Shown: positions 52,540 to 59,667 of the stretch, piece after piece
Numbering within the stretch: position 1 is the stretch's first letter
Layout of the letters: the number at the start of each line of letters is the position of its first letter
Assembly (NCBI RefSeq): GCF_900101765.1
Contig: NZ_LT627735.1
Span: 2,821,501 to 2,885,500 of the forward strand
Length of the DNA: 64,000 nt
DNA from: Nonlabens sp. Hel1_33_55
GTDB lineage: Bacteria > Bacteroidota > Bacteroidia > Flavobacteriales > Flavobacteriaceae
Direction of reading: 5' to 3'
Position numbers and translations under genes: made by a program
Notes under the pieces: model-generated
The model's input: only the letters and a program-made list of their open reading frames with translations
Told to the model about the DNA's origin: nothing
Database searches by the model: none

Positions 52540-53611
52540 AAGTAGCACAAGGCCCAGCTATAGATTTGCGTTAAGATCTTCTGTTTTTATTACGCTCATT
52601 GTTGCTGTATTGCTGCTAACTCTACACTTAAGCGGTGCGACTATTCAACCATGGCAATTTGCAGTCTTTTTACCCAGCGTTTTGATTATATGTTTTCTGG
52701 TCATTCAATACCGTGTTCAAAAATTTATTTATCGCAGGATCAAGAAAATCTACGAGGATGTCTCACTTCTTGAATCTACCAATTTTGCAGATCGCGAGAT
52801 CGCAACAGACATGCGCACGCTTACAAGACAAGTAGAGCAGTTTGCCCGCAACAAAAAGATTGAGATTGAAACATTAAAAGTTCGCGAGGCATATAGGAAA
52901 GAATTTCTCGGGAATATTTCTCATGAATTGAAAACTCCATTATTTACGGTGCAAGGATACATTGATACTCTTATTGAAGGAGCTCATAAGGACAAAGCAA
53001 TACGTAAAAAATATCTTGCCCGTGCTCAAAAAGGAGTGGAGCGCTTGACCTATATCGTGAATGATATGGACATGATCACAAAATTGGAGATAGGTGACAT
53101 GAATCTCGATAAAACAGATTTTGATATTGTGGAGCTGGTGCGCCAGACTTTTGACCAATTTGAGATGAAGGCCGCAAAAAAAAGCATATCGCTCGTTTTT
53201 GATATGATCTATCCCAATCCTATTATGGTGCATGCAGATCAGGAACGCATCCAGCAGGTCATCGCTAACCTTTTAGTGAATTCGATCAAGTACGGCAAGA
53301 AAAATGGAACTACTGAAATTGCTATCGAGGATCTCATCAACAGTAAAATTATTCTTAGAGTAACCGATAATGGTGAAGGTATTGACAAAGCGTACATCCC
53401 AAGACTCTTTGAGCGATTCTTTAGAGTAGATCGTACAGGGTCAAGACGTGAAGGTGGTTCTGGATTAGGCCTTGCGATAGTTAAACACATCGTAGAAGCC
53501 CATCAGGAAAGGATCTATGTTGATAGTGAATTAGGTATAGGCTCTGAATTCTCATTCACTCTAGAAAAAGTCAACTCTATCAAAGAAGTAAGTGAGAGCG
53601 CTTCTTCTTGA
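52523..53611 (+). CDS. Sensor histidine kinase (PhoR-like)
   Basis: This 362-residue kinase has two membrane helices (about 18-38 and 44-63) with almost no periplasmic loop, a short linker, the H-box FLGNISHELKTPL with H134, and an ATPase domain (N box NLLVNSIKYG, DNGEGI, FERFFRVD, GGSGLGLAIVKHIVE). The minimal sensor region suggests it reads a membrane or partner protein signal, as PhoR-type kinases do. Its last 97 nt overlap the 3' end of the convergent glycosyltransferase gene. It lies in a two-gene operon with the response regulator. Confidence 0.92.
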   Translation: MSNPSKSSTRPSYRFALRSSVFITLIVAVLLLTLHLSGATIQPWQFAVFLPSVLIICFLVIQYRVQKFIYRRIKKIYEDVSLLESTNFADREIATDMRTLTRQVEQFARNKKIEIETLKVREAYRKEFLGNISHELKTPLFTVQGYIDTLIEGAHKDKAIRKKYLARAQKGVERLTYIVNDMDMITKLEIGDMNLDKTDFDIVELVRQTFDQFEMKAAKKSISLVFDMIYPNPIMVHADQERIQQVIANLLVNSIKYGKKNGTTEIAIEDLINSKIILRVTDNGEGIDKAYIPRLFERFFRVDRTGSRREGGSGLGLAIVKHIVEAHQERIYVDSELGIGSEFSFTLEKVNSIKEVSESASS

Positions 53612-54624
53612 AGTTTCCCTAAACCTTTGTAATCATCTAGCTGGTCAAGCATTTTAATCTCAAATTCATCTTGAGTGGCAAATGGCGCCAATCCTTGTAC
53701 TTTGAGATGTTGGGCTAGATATTCCTGCTCAAACTGGCCAGGTGTTGGAATTAAAAATGCCTTTTTTCCCAGTTCACATAAATCCATGATGCTTGTGTAA
53801 CCACTACGGCATAACACAACCCGAGATCGTTGGATAGCTTTTTGTAGTCCTGTGGTGGATAGATAATTGTAATAGGTAATTCTACCTTTTATTTCCACAC
53901 GTGGCTCTGGTTCTATGACACCGGCTACGAATAAAACTTTACCATGATAACTCTTTACTTCCTGCAGTAGCTTTTTTTCGAGAATACTGCGTTGAGGTTC
54001 TGGACCAGATAATAAAACGAGAAGATCATAGGTAAACTGTTCTTCAGCTAATTTCTTGAACCTACTTATTGGCCCCAGATATACTTTCTCAAGGGTAGGA
54101 TCTGTATTTAAAGAAAGTTTACCCGTTAGGTTTGGTGCTGTTTGATGATCAGGAATCCAGCAAGCATTGAATTTTTTGATATAATGCAAGTGTAGTTGCG
54201 TGCTCAACCATGTCGTTCCGCCAGACAGGACTTGCAACTGGTGAGACATAATAACGCAAGGAACCGTTCTGGTATAGAGCCCCAATCTGTTGTCACTAAT
54301 AACTCCATGTAATTCATGTTTGTGAATGAGATGCTGGAGTAGTTGATGCTCCAGTCGTATCGCGTTCCATATTTTAGGGGAATCTTTTAGCAGTTTCAGT
54401 TTGAGGTTTTCGCCTTTTTCTGCATAGGTAACATCGTATGCCGGCAACTCAATAGCGGTAAGATGTGGAAATTCCTTTTTAAGTAGAGCAAGCGCATCAC
54501 CATCGCTCCCAATAATAGGGTGATCTCCATTGTCCAATAATGCTTGGATAATAGGAATACATCGGGTTGCGTGACCTAAACCCCAATTAAGAGGTGCAAC
54601 CAAAATGTTTTTGGATATTTGCAT
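53515..54624 (-). CDS. GT-B fold glycosyltransferase (MurG-like superfamily)
   Basis: The protein has 369 residues from the ATG at 54624 (MQISKNILVAPLNWGLGHATRC). An ATG 36 nt upstream is also in frame. The N-terminal GxGHATR loop, the central IEPEPRVEIKG/ITYYNYLS region, and the C-terminal CRSGYTSIMDL and TPGQFEQEYLAQHL motifs match the GT28/MurG-like superfamily. The C-terminal segment mirrors the UDP-sugar site in which a Gly-x-x-S/T-x-x-E pattern binds the nucleotide. The acceptor is unknown. The last 32 or so codons overlap the kinase gene on the other strand. It is divergent from trmB. Confidence 0.84.
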   Translation of the reverse strand: MQISKNILVAPLNWGLGHATRCIPIIQALLDNGDHPIIGSDGDALALLKKEFPHLTAIELPAYDVTYAEKGENLKLKLLKDSPKIWNAIRLEHQLLQHLIHKHELHGVISDNRLGLYTRTVPCVIMSHQLQVLSGGTTWLSTQLHLHYIKKFNACWIPDHQTAPNLTGKLSLNTDPTLEKVYLGPISRFKKLAEEQFTYDLLVLLSGPEPQRSILEKKLLQEVKSYHGKVLFVAGVIEPEPRVEIKGRITYYNYLSTTGLQKAIQRSRVVLCRSGYTSIMDLCELGKKAFLIPTPGQFEQEYLAQHLKVQGLAPFATQDEFEIKMLDQLDDYKGLGKLQEEALSLTSLIELTFSRVNENSEPIPNSLST

Positions 54625-54693
54625 GCGGTAAAAATACACCTTGCCTTTGTGCAGTATCAAAAACGCACTTTATCTAACCTTTAAATAATTGTT

Positions 54694-55365
54694 GTGGGAA
54701 GTAAGAATAAAATGAAGCGATTTAAGGAGAATGAAACCTTTCCAAATGTCGTACAACCTACACGGGAAGAGATGGTTGAAGGGTTTGAGTGGAATGGTAA
54801 ATGGTCACAATTCTTCGGTAATGATAATCCCATCACGTTAGAATTGGGCTGTGGTAAAGGCGAATATACCGTTGCGCTCGCCCGCAAATATCCCAATCGC
54901 AACTTTATAGGTATCGACATTAAGGGTGCGCGTTTCTGGCGTGGTGCAAAAACGGCCGTAGAGGAAAAGCTGGATAATGCTGCTTTTTTGAGAACACAGA
55001 TCGAGTTGGTAGATCTCGCTTTCGCGAAAGCGGAAATATCAGAAATATGGATCACATTTCCAGATCCTCAGATTAAATACAAGCGCACCAAACACCGCAT
55101 GACCAACCCTGAATTTTTGGATCGCTACAGAACGATCTTGAAGCCCGACGGATTGATCCATCTCAAAACCGATAGCGAATATATGCACGGTTACACACTG
55201 GGATTACTGGAAGGTCTAGGTGAGGAAATCCTCTATGCGCATCACAACATCTACACAAATACTGAGGCACCAGAAGAAGTCATAGGCACACAAACATTTT
55301 ATGAAAAGCAGTATCTTGAGACAGGAAAAGCCATCACTTATATGAAGTTCAAGCTGCGTCAATGA
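54694..55365 (+). CDS. trmB: tRNA (guanine-N7-)-methyltransferase TrmB
   Basis: The protein has 223 residues with a GTG start at 54694, which yields MGSKNKMKRFKENETFP, the beginning I recall for flavobacterial TrmB proteins. It methylates G46 in the tRNA variable loop. The SAM-binding motif is LELGCGKGEYTVALA, followed by GIDIKGARFWRGAK, the catalytic ITFPDPQIKYKRTKHRM, and LKTDSEYMHGY. A perfect palindrome copy encodes AFAKA at 109-113, directly before EISEIWITFPDP, in a position other TrmB proteins fill with variable residues. It is the first gene of a likely trmB-lysE-atl operon: the genes overlap by 4 and 1 nt. Confidence 0.95.
   Translation: MGSKNKMKRFKENETFPNVVQPTREEMVEGFEWNGKWSQFFGNDNPITLELGCGKGEYTVALARKYPNRNFIGIDIKGARFWRGAKTAVEEKLDNAAFLRTQIELVDLAFAKAEISEIWITFPDPQIKYKRTKHRMTNPEFLDRYRTILKPDGLIHLKTDSEYMHGYTLGLLEGLGEEILYAHHNIYTNTEAPEEVIGTQTFYEKQYLETGKAITYMKFKLRQ
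55017..55032. repeat. Iterated palindrome, perfect copy (inside trmB)
   Basis: CGCTTTCGCGAAAGCG, read as A-F-A-K-A at residues 109-113 of TrmB. Confidence 0.95.
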
Positions 55366-55982
55366 CCTATTTTTTACACTTGTTGTTCGGTTTTACAATT
55401 GGGTTCTTAGGTGTGATACCGCCAGGATTACTCAATTTGACAGCCGCAAAAATAAGTGTTGAAAGCGGCAAGCGAGCTGCCATACTTTTTGCAATAGGAG
55501 CTTCATCAGTTGTGATTGCACAAGTTTATATCGGCGTGTTTTTCTCAAAATTGTTGAGTCTCAATCCAGATGTTTTGCTGCTGGTGGAACGCTTTGCTAT
55601 TATTATATTTTTTGGCCTTAGTATTTTCTTCTTCATTAGAGCCAGATTGGATAGTAAACCAGAGTTCAAGACTGTTCATAAATCTGATTTTAAGCTGGTA
55701 GGTCAAGGAATTATTTTATCTGCTCTTAATATCTTTCCCATTCCGTTTTATTTGGGTTTTAGTTCTTTTCTCGCAAGTAGGGACGCCTTTATCTTTGAAT
55801 TTCCTACCGCACATCTTTTTATTATAGGTGCCAGTATAGGAACATTTTTAATGCTTTGCGCTTACATTAAATACGTGAAAAAACTGAAATTTGATAGCGA
55901 TACATTTGCTAGAAAAGTTCACTACCTATTATCTGCGTTAACGCTAGCAATTGCTGTTTTTACTTTAATAAGAATCAATTAA
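55362..55982 (+). CDS. LysE/RhtB-family amino-acid exporter
   Basis: This 206-residue membrane protein has about six hydrophobic helices. The family signature is the start FTIGFLGVIPPGLLNLTAAKISVESGKRAA, with the PPG-x-x-N pattern conserved in LysE exporters, followed by AIGASSVVIAQVYIGVFF. It is expected to export a small amphipathic solute such as an amino acid across the inner membrane. The substrate cannot be predicted. Its ATG overlaps the trmB stop by 4 nt, and its stop shares one base with the next gene. Confidence 0.85.
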   Translation: MTYFLHLLFGFTIGFLGVIPPGLLNLTAAKISVESGKRAAILFAIGASSVVIAQVYIGVFFSKLLSLNPDVLLLVERFAIIIFFGLSIFFFIRARLDSKPEFKTVHKSDFKLVGQGIILSALNIFPIPFYLGFSSFLASRDAFIFEFPTAHLFIIGASIGTFLMLCAYIKYVKKLKFDSDTFARKVHYLLSALTLAIAVFTLIRIN

Positions 55983-56317
55983 TGGCAACAGATTTTTTTG
56001 AAAAAGTTTACAAGGTTGTAAAGCAAATTCCTGCTGGAAGAGTCACTAGCTATGGTGCTATTGCATCCTATCTAGGAGCGCCGCGCAGTAGTCGTGCGGT
56101 AGGTTATGCTATGAATGCGTCGCATTCAGATGCTGATGTTCCAGCACATAGAGTCGTGAACCGTAAAGGATTACTTACTGGGAAGCATCATTTTCAAGGC
56201 TCTAATTTGATGAATCAATTATTGGAAAGTGAAGGAGTCAAGGTCGTTGACGATCAAGTGCAGGATCTAGCTTACGTTTTCTGGGATCCAACAGATGAGT
56301 TGGACGAAATGGAATAG
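55982..56317 (+). CDS. Alkyltransferase-like protein (ATL, MGMT fold without catalytic Cys)
   Basis: This 111-residue protein is about the length of the DNA-binding domain of O6-alkylguanine-DNA alkyltransferase: IPAGRVTSYGAIASYLG is the helix-turn-helix, with the arginine-finger type segment SSRAVGYAMN. The active-site PCHR is P54-A-H-R here, so the alkyl-accepting Cys is replaced by Ala. ATL proteins bind O6-alkylguanine without repairing it directly and are known to recruit nucleotide-excision repair. It is in the trmB-exporter operon, with its start sharing one base with the previous stop. Confidence 0.88.
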   Translation: MATDFFEKVYKVVKQIPAGRVTSYGAIASYLGAPRSSRAVGYAMNASHSDADVPAHRVVNRKGLLTGKHHFQGSNLMNQLLESEGVKVVDDQVQDLAYVFWDPTDELDEME

Positions 56318-56340
56318 GACTTGAAATATCACATAATAAA

Positions 56341-56367
56341 AAAAACCACGGCATCGCCGTGGTTTTT
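56341..56367. terminator. Bidirectional terminator between ATL and aldehyde dehydrogenase genes
   Basis: AAAAACCACGGC / GCCGTGGTTTTT with an ATC loop. The A and T runs on both sides suit two convergent genes. Confidence 0.9.
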
Positions 56368-56385
56368 AATTTTATGCAATTGCTA

Positions 56386-57771
56386 TTAGTCTTGCAATCT
56401 CATGATTGCTTTGACATTTACAAATTCCTTCATACCAAATCCTCCATGCTCACGACCAAAACCTGATCTCTTCACACCACCAAATGGCATATTAGGTTGT
56501 GCAAGTCCAAAGGAGTTTACAAATACCATTCCTGTATCAAAATGTTTGCTAGCCATTTCAAAGGCTTTGTCTTCGTCTTTTGAAAAGATTCCACCACCTA
56601 ACCCAAAGCGGCTATCGTTTGCAATACGCATTGCATCATCAGCATCTTTTGCCTTAATAAGTGAGGCAACTGGTCCGAATAGTTCATCATCATATCCTGG
56701 TTGTCCTGGTTGGATATTCTCCATCACTGTTGAAGGATAATAATACCCTTTTCCTTCTGGTAGCTCACCGCCACATAGAACTTTAGCTCCGTTTTTTACA
56801 CTGTTTTGTACTTGTGTGTGTAAATCTTCTCGTAAGTCTTTGCGTGCCATAGGTCCCATATCAAATTCATCACTTGTAGGATCACCATGTTTGATGTCTT
56901 TCATAGCTTTTACAAATTCTCTTTTGAAATCTTCATAAATAGCGTCCACAGCTATAAATCGTTTTGCAGCGATACATGTTTCTCCGTTGTTGTAGATTCT
57001 TCCTTTTACGCAAGCTTCTACCGCTACTTCAAGGTCTGCATCTTCCAGCACGATATAAGCATCATTTGATCCCAATTCTAGAACCATAGGTTTTAACGCT
57101 TTACCAGCTTTCTCTCCAATAATCTCACCTGCTGTTGGGCTGCCTGTTAAGGTTACTCCACGCACAAGATCATTATTGATTACTTTGTCAGATTGATTAT
57201 GGCTAATCACCAATGTTGTAAATAAATTTTTGGGTAATCCAGCTTCTTCAAAGATCTCTCTGATTTTTTCACCACATCCAGTAACAGATTCTGCATGCTT
57301 CAATAAAACACCGTTACCAGCTACAAGATTTGCAATAGCATAGCGTATTACTTGATAAGCAGGATAATTCCATGGCTGAATTCCATATATAACTCCAATA
57401 GGAGAATAGGTAATCAGTCCACGACCACCATTAGGTAACTCACGCTCCTCATCTGCAAGTTCTTTAGGGGCAATTTTAGCGGTGTGATCACAGATACCGG
57501 CACAAAGATCAACTTCTTGTTCGCTTTGGGAAAGTAATTTTCCCATTTCAGCAGTCATTAGTTTGGCAAGTTCAGCTTTGTTGTCTTTCAGTTTCTTCCC
57601 AATAGCTTTTAAAACCTTACCTCGTTCTTCAACGGTTTTGGTTTTCCACTCTAGAAAAGCTTCATGACATTTTGCAATAGCTCCCGTCAATTCATGATCT
57701 GTCATGAATGGATAGAAGTCTAGTTTTTCCTCTGTAGCTGGGTTGATCGTTGTTATTCCTTTATCACTCAT
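56386..57771 (-). CDS. NAD(P)-dependent aldehyde dehydrogenase, succinate-semialdehyde type
   Basis: The protein has 461 residues from the ATG at 57771 (MSDKGITTINPATEEKLDFY). A start 27 nt upstream is also in frame. It is a complete ALDH with IQPWNYPAYQVIR, the catalytic base E232 in LELGSND, and the catalytic nucleophile C266 in NNGETCIAAKRF. The C-terminus has FGGVKRSGFGREHG. It is closest to GabD/YneI-like succinate-semialdehyde dehydrogenases, which feed succinate into the citric-acid cycle. It lies 99 bp downstream of the acyl-CoA dehydrogenase gene in the same direction, so they may share a catabolic role. Confidence 0.9.
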   Translation of the reverse strand: MSDKGITTINPATEEKLDFYPFMTDHELTGAIAKCHEAFLEWKTKTVEERGKVLKAIGKKLKDNKAELAKLMTAEMGKLLSQSEQEVDLCAGICDHTAKIAPKELADEERELPNGGRGLITYSPIGVIYGIQPWNYPAYQVIRYAIANLVAGNGVLLKHAESVTGCGEKIREIFEEAGLPKNLFTTLVISHNQSDKVINNDLVRGVTLTGSPTAGEIIGEKAGKALKPMVLELGSNDAYIVLEDADLEVAVEACVKGRIYNNGETCIAAKRFIAVDAIYEDFKREFVKAMKDIKHGDPTSDEFDMGPMARKDLREDLHTQVQNSVKNGAKVLCGGELPEGKGYYYPSTVMENIQPGQPGYDDELFGPVASLIKAKDADDAMRIANDSRFGLGGGIFSKDEDKAFEMASKHFDTGMVFVNSFGLAQPNMPFGGVKRSGFGREHGGFGMKEFVNVKAIMRLQD

Positions 57772-57870
57772 AGTTTTTTCTTTTAAAAATAAAACCAATT
57801 TGTAGGAATAGCTTTGCCTTTAAGTCAACCTTATCATGGATTTGTAGAAAGCTTAATACTTCGGGTGATT

Positions 57871-59235
57871 CTAGCTTACAAAAGCACTATAGCCGGTAAT
57901 TGCTCTACCTACAATCAAACTATTGATTTCCTTAGTTCCTTCATAACTGTAAATCGCTTCTGCATCTGCTACAAAACGGGCGACGTTGTGTTCCAATAAA
58001 ATTCCATTACCACCTAAGACCTCACGTGCGCGAGAAACAATGTCTCTGGTGCGCATGGAACAGATGACTTTAGCCAGTGAGGCATGTTCGTCTTTTAGAA
58101 TTCCTTGATCCTGCATCACACTCAATCTAAAGCACAGTGTTTGCATGCTGGTTAAATTGGATATCATTTCAACCAAATGGTTTTGAACCAACTGGAAGCT
58201 AGCAATAGGGCGACCAAATTGCTCTCGCTTTTTAGTGTACTTCAATGCATTTTCATAAGCACCGCGAGCACAACCTACAGCTTGCCACGCCACACCAGCG
58301 CGAGTCATGCGCAGGACTTTTGCGGTGTCCTTAAAACTATCTGCTTTTTGTAGGCGATCACTTTCTGGAATAACGCAATTAGTCAACGTTATGATCGCAT
58401 TTTGTACAATACGCAACGCCATTTTATCTTCCATTTTTTCTGCGTGGTATCCTGGATTGCCTTTGCGTATCAAGAATCCTTTGACTCTATTGGAATCGAC
58501 ATCTCTTGCCCACAATATAATAACATCAGCAAATGTGGCATTACCTATCCATTTTTTCTGACCATTCAAGATCCAGTTCTCTCCATCCCATTGACAGGTA
58601 GTTTCCATACCACCGGCGATACCGCTTCCCACTTCTGGCTCAGTCAACCCAAAGGCACCTATCTTTTCCATTCGTGCCATTTGAGGCAACCATTCCTCTT
58701 TTTGTTCCTCACTACCACATATATAAATGGATCCCATGGCGAGTCCACTGTGAACGCCAAAAAACGTCGAAATCGATACATCAACACGTGCGACCTCTTC
58801 TGCAATAATTCCTTCGGTCACAAAGTCCATTCCTGGACAACCATAACCTTCATAAGCAATACCAGCAATATTTAGCTTGGCCATTTTAGGAATCAGATCG
58901 TGTGGGAACGCGGCACGATTCCAGTAATCGTTAGCAATAGGCTGCACTTCATCTTCCATAAAGTTGCGCACTTTCATTTGAACCTCGCGTTGCGCTTCAG
59001 TCAATTCTAGACTTAGGTTATAGAAATCACCATCAATAGGCGGCAGCTTATGTTGTCCCTTTTTCTTTTTAGTAGAGAGCATTTTCATTAATCCAGCAAG
59101 CTGGCGATCGTCAAGTTCGCCTACCGTATCCATAACTTTAGATAGGTCAACTTTTGCATTGAGCGCGGCTAATTTTTCCAGATCGATATTTTTCATCAAG
59201 TCGATCGTTCCCTTTATTTTACTGAAAATGGACAT
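57871..59235 (-). CDS. Acyl-CoA dehydrogenase, glutaryl-CoA type
   Basis: This is a 454-residue flavoenzyme. After an unusual 70-residue start rich in Leu, Asp and Lys (MSIFSKIKGTIDLMKN to STKKKKGQ) comes a normal acyl-CoA dehydrogenase: FGLTEPEVGSG, WILNGQKKWIGN, YTKKREQFGRPIASFQLVQN, and the catalytic Glu in SYEGTKEINSLIVGRAITG. The EGT.EIN form and the GRAITG end are typical of glutaryl-CoA dehydrogenases, which act in lysine and tryptophan breakdown. This would fit the saccharopine-dehydrogenase-family gene elsewhere in the window, although no common operon exists. It is divergent from the dikinase-like gene. Confidence 0.88.
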   Translation of the reverse strand: MSIFSKIKGTIDLMKNIDLEKLAALNAKVDLSKVMDTVGELDDRQLAGLMKMLSTKKKKGQHKLPPIDGDFYNLSLELTEAQREVQMKVRNFMEDEVQPIANDYWNRAAFPHDLIPKMAKLNIAGIAYEGYGCPGMDFVTEGIIAEEVARVDVSISTFFGVHSGLAMGSIYICGSEEQKEEWLPQMARMEKIGAFGLTEPEVGSGIAGGMETTCQWDGENWILNGQKKWIGNATFADVIILWARDVDSNRVKGFLIRKGNPGYHAEKMEDKMALRIVQNAIITLTNCVIPESDRLQKADSFKDTAKVLRMTRAGVAWQAVGCARGAYENALKYTKKREQFGRPIASFQLVQNHLVEMISNLTSMQTLCFRLSVMQDQGILKDEHASLAKVICSMRTRDIVSRAREVLGGNGILLEHNVARFVADAEAIYSYEGTKEINSLIVGRAITGYSAFVS

Positions 59236-59667
59236 AGTTTGAAATTTACTTCAAGTTATCGTTGGTGGTAGTCACTTGCTGTTAATGAAAGCGTAATATT
59301 ACTGTCGCTGCATTTGAAAAAGCGGATCAACTGCAAGTAACTGCTGGCTGATTATATCGTTTTCGCGAAAGCGTAATTTCCATCTACCATCACTGCATCA
59401 TTACATCATTCTATTATTGATGTAAATGGCGTTAAGGATAGCAGCGTAAATCCTTTTTAAGGTTTAGGAATGCACCACGTGCTATTCAAAAAGCTTAAAA
59501 AGATTGTAGCGAATAGCCTGCCCGCAGGGAACGCCCAAATCGTGGTACGCATATTGAAACATGTATTTATTCAAACAAGAAATGACCATGCTAAGCAATG
59601 GGCTTGTCAAGTCGTTAAACCGCTCTTAAACAGCAAGAACTTACCTTCAAAATCCTATTTTTGAATA
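59236..59667. other. 432-bp divergent intergenic region
   Basis: This gap separates the acyl-CoA dehydrogenase and dikinase-like genes. It contains a one-mismatch palindrome copy (59358), a weak AAGGAT / ATCCTT hairpin followed by Ts (59434-59457), and TATTTTTG (59656-59663) ending 4 nt before the downstream ATG. A 64-codon open frame (59470-59664) shows no recognisable protein features. Confidence 0.6.
59358..59373. repeat. Iterated palindrome, one mismatch (intergenic)
   Basis: CGTTTTCGCGAAAGCG in the divergent gap before the dikinase-like gene. Confidence 0.85.

Noticed and set aside
58402..58875. 157-codon plus-strand frame inside the acyl-CoA dehydrogenase
   Set aside because: It is antisense to conserved flavoenzyme motifs, with Phe/His/Ser-rich composition typical of shadow frames.
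2002..59373. Palindrome as an intrinsic terminator
   Set aside because: Most copies are inside genes or divergent gaps, and none is followed by a T run. The genuine terminators in the window have different stems.
2002..59373. Palindrome as a transposon end or miniature transposable element
   Set aside because: Flanks show no shared sequence, no target-site duplication is visible, and the unit is only 16 bp.
59470..59664. 64-codon open frame before the dikinase-like gene
   Set aside because: Lys-rich, no recognisable domain, signal or membrane segment, and it occupies the probable promoter region. Likely chance.
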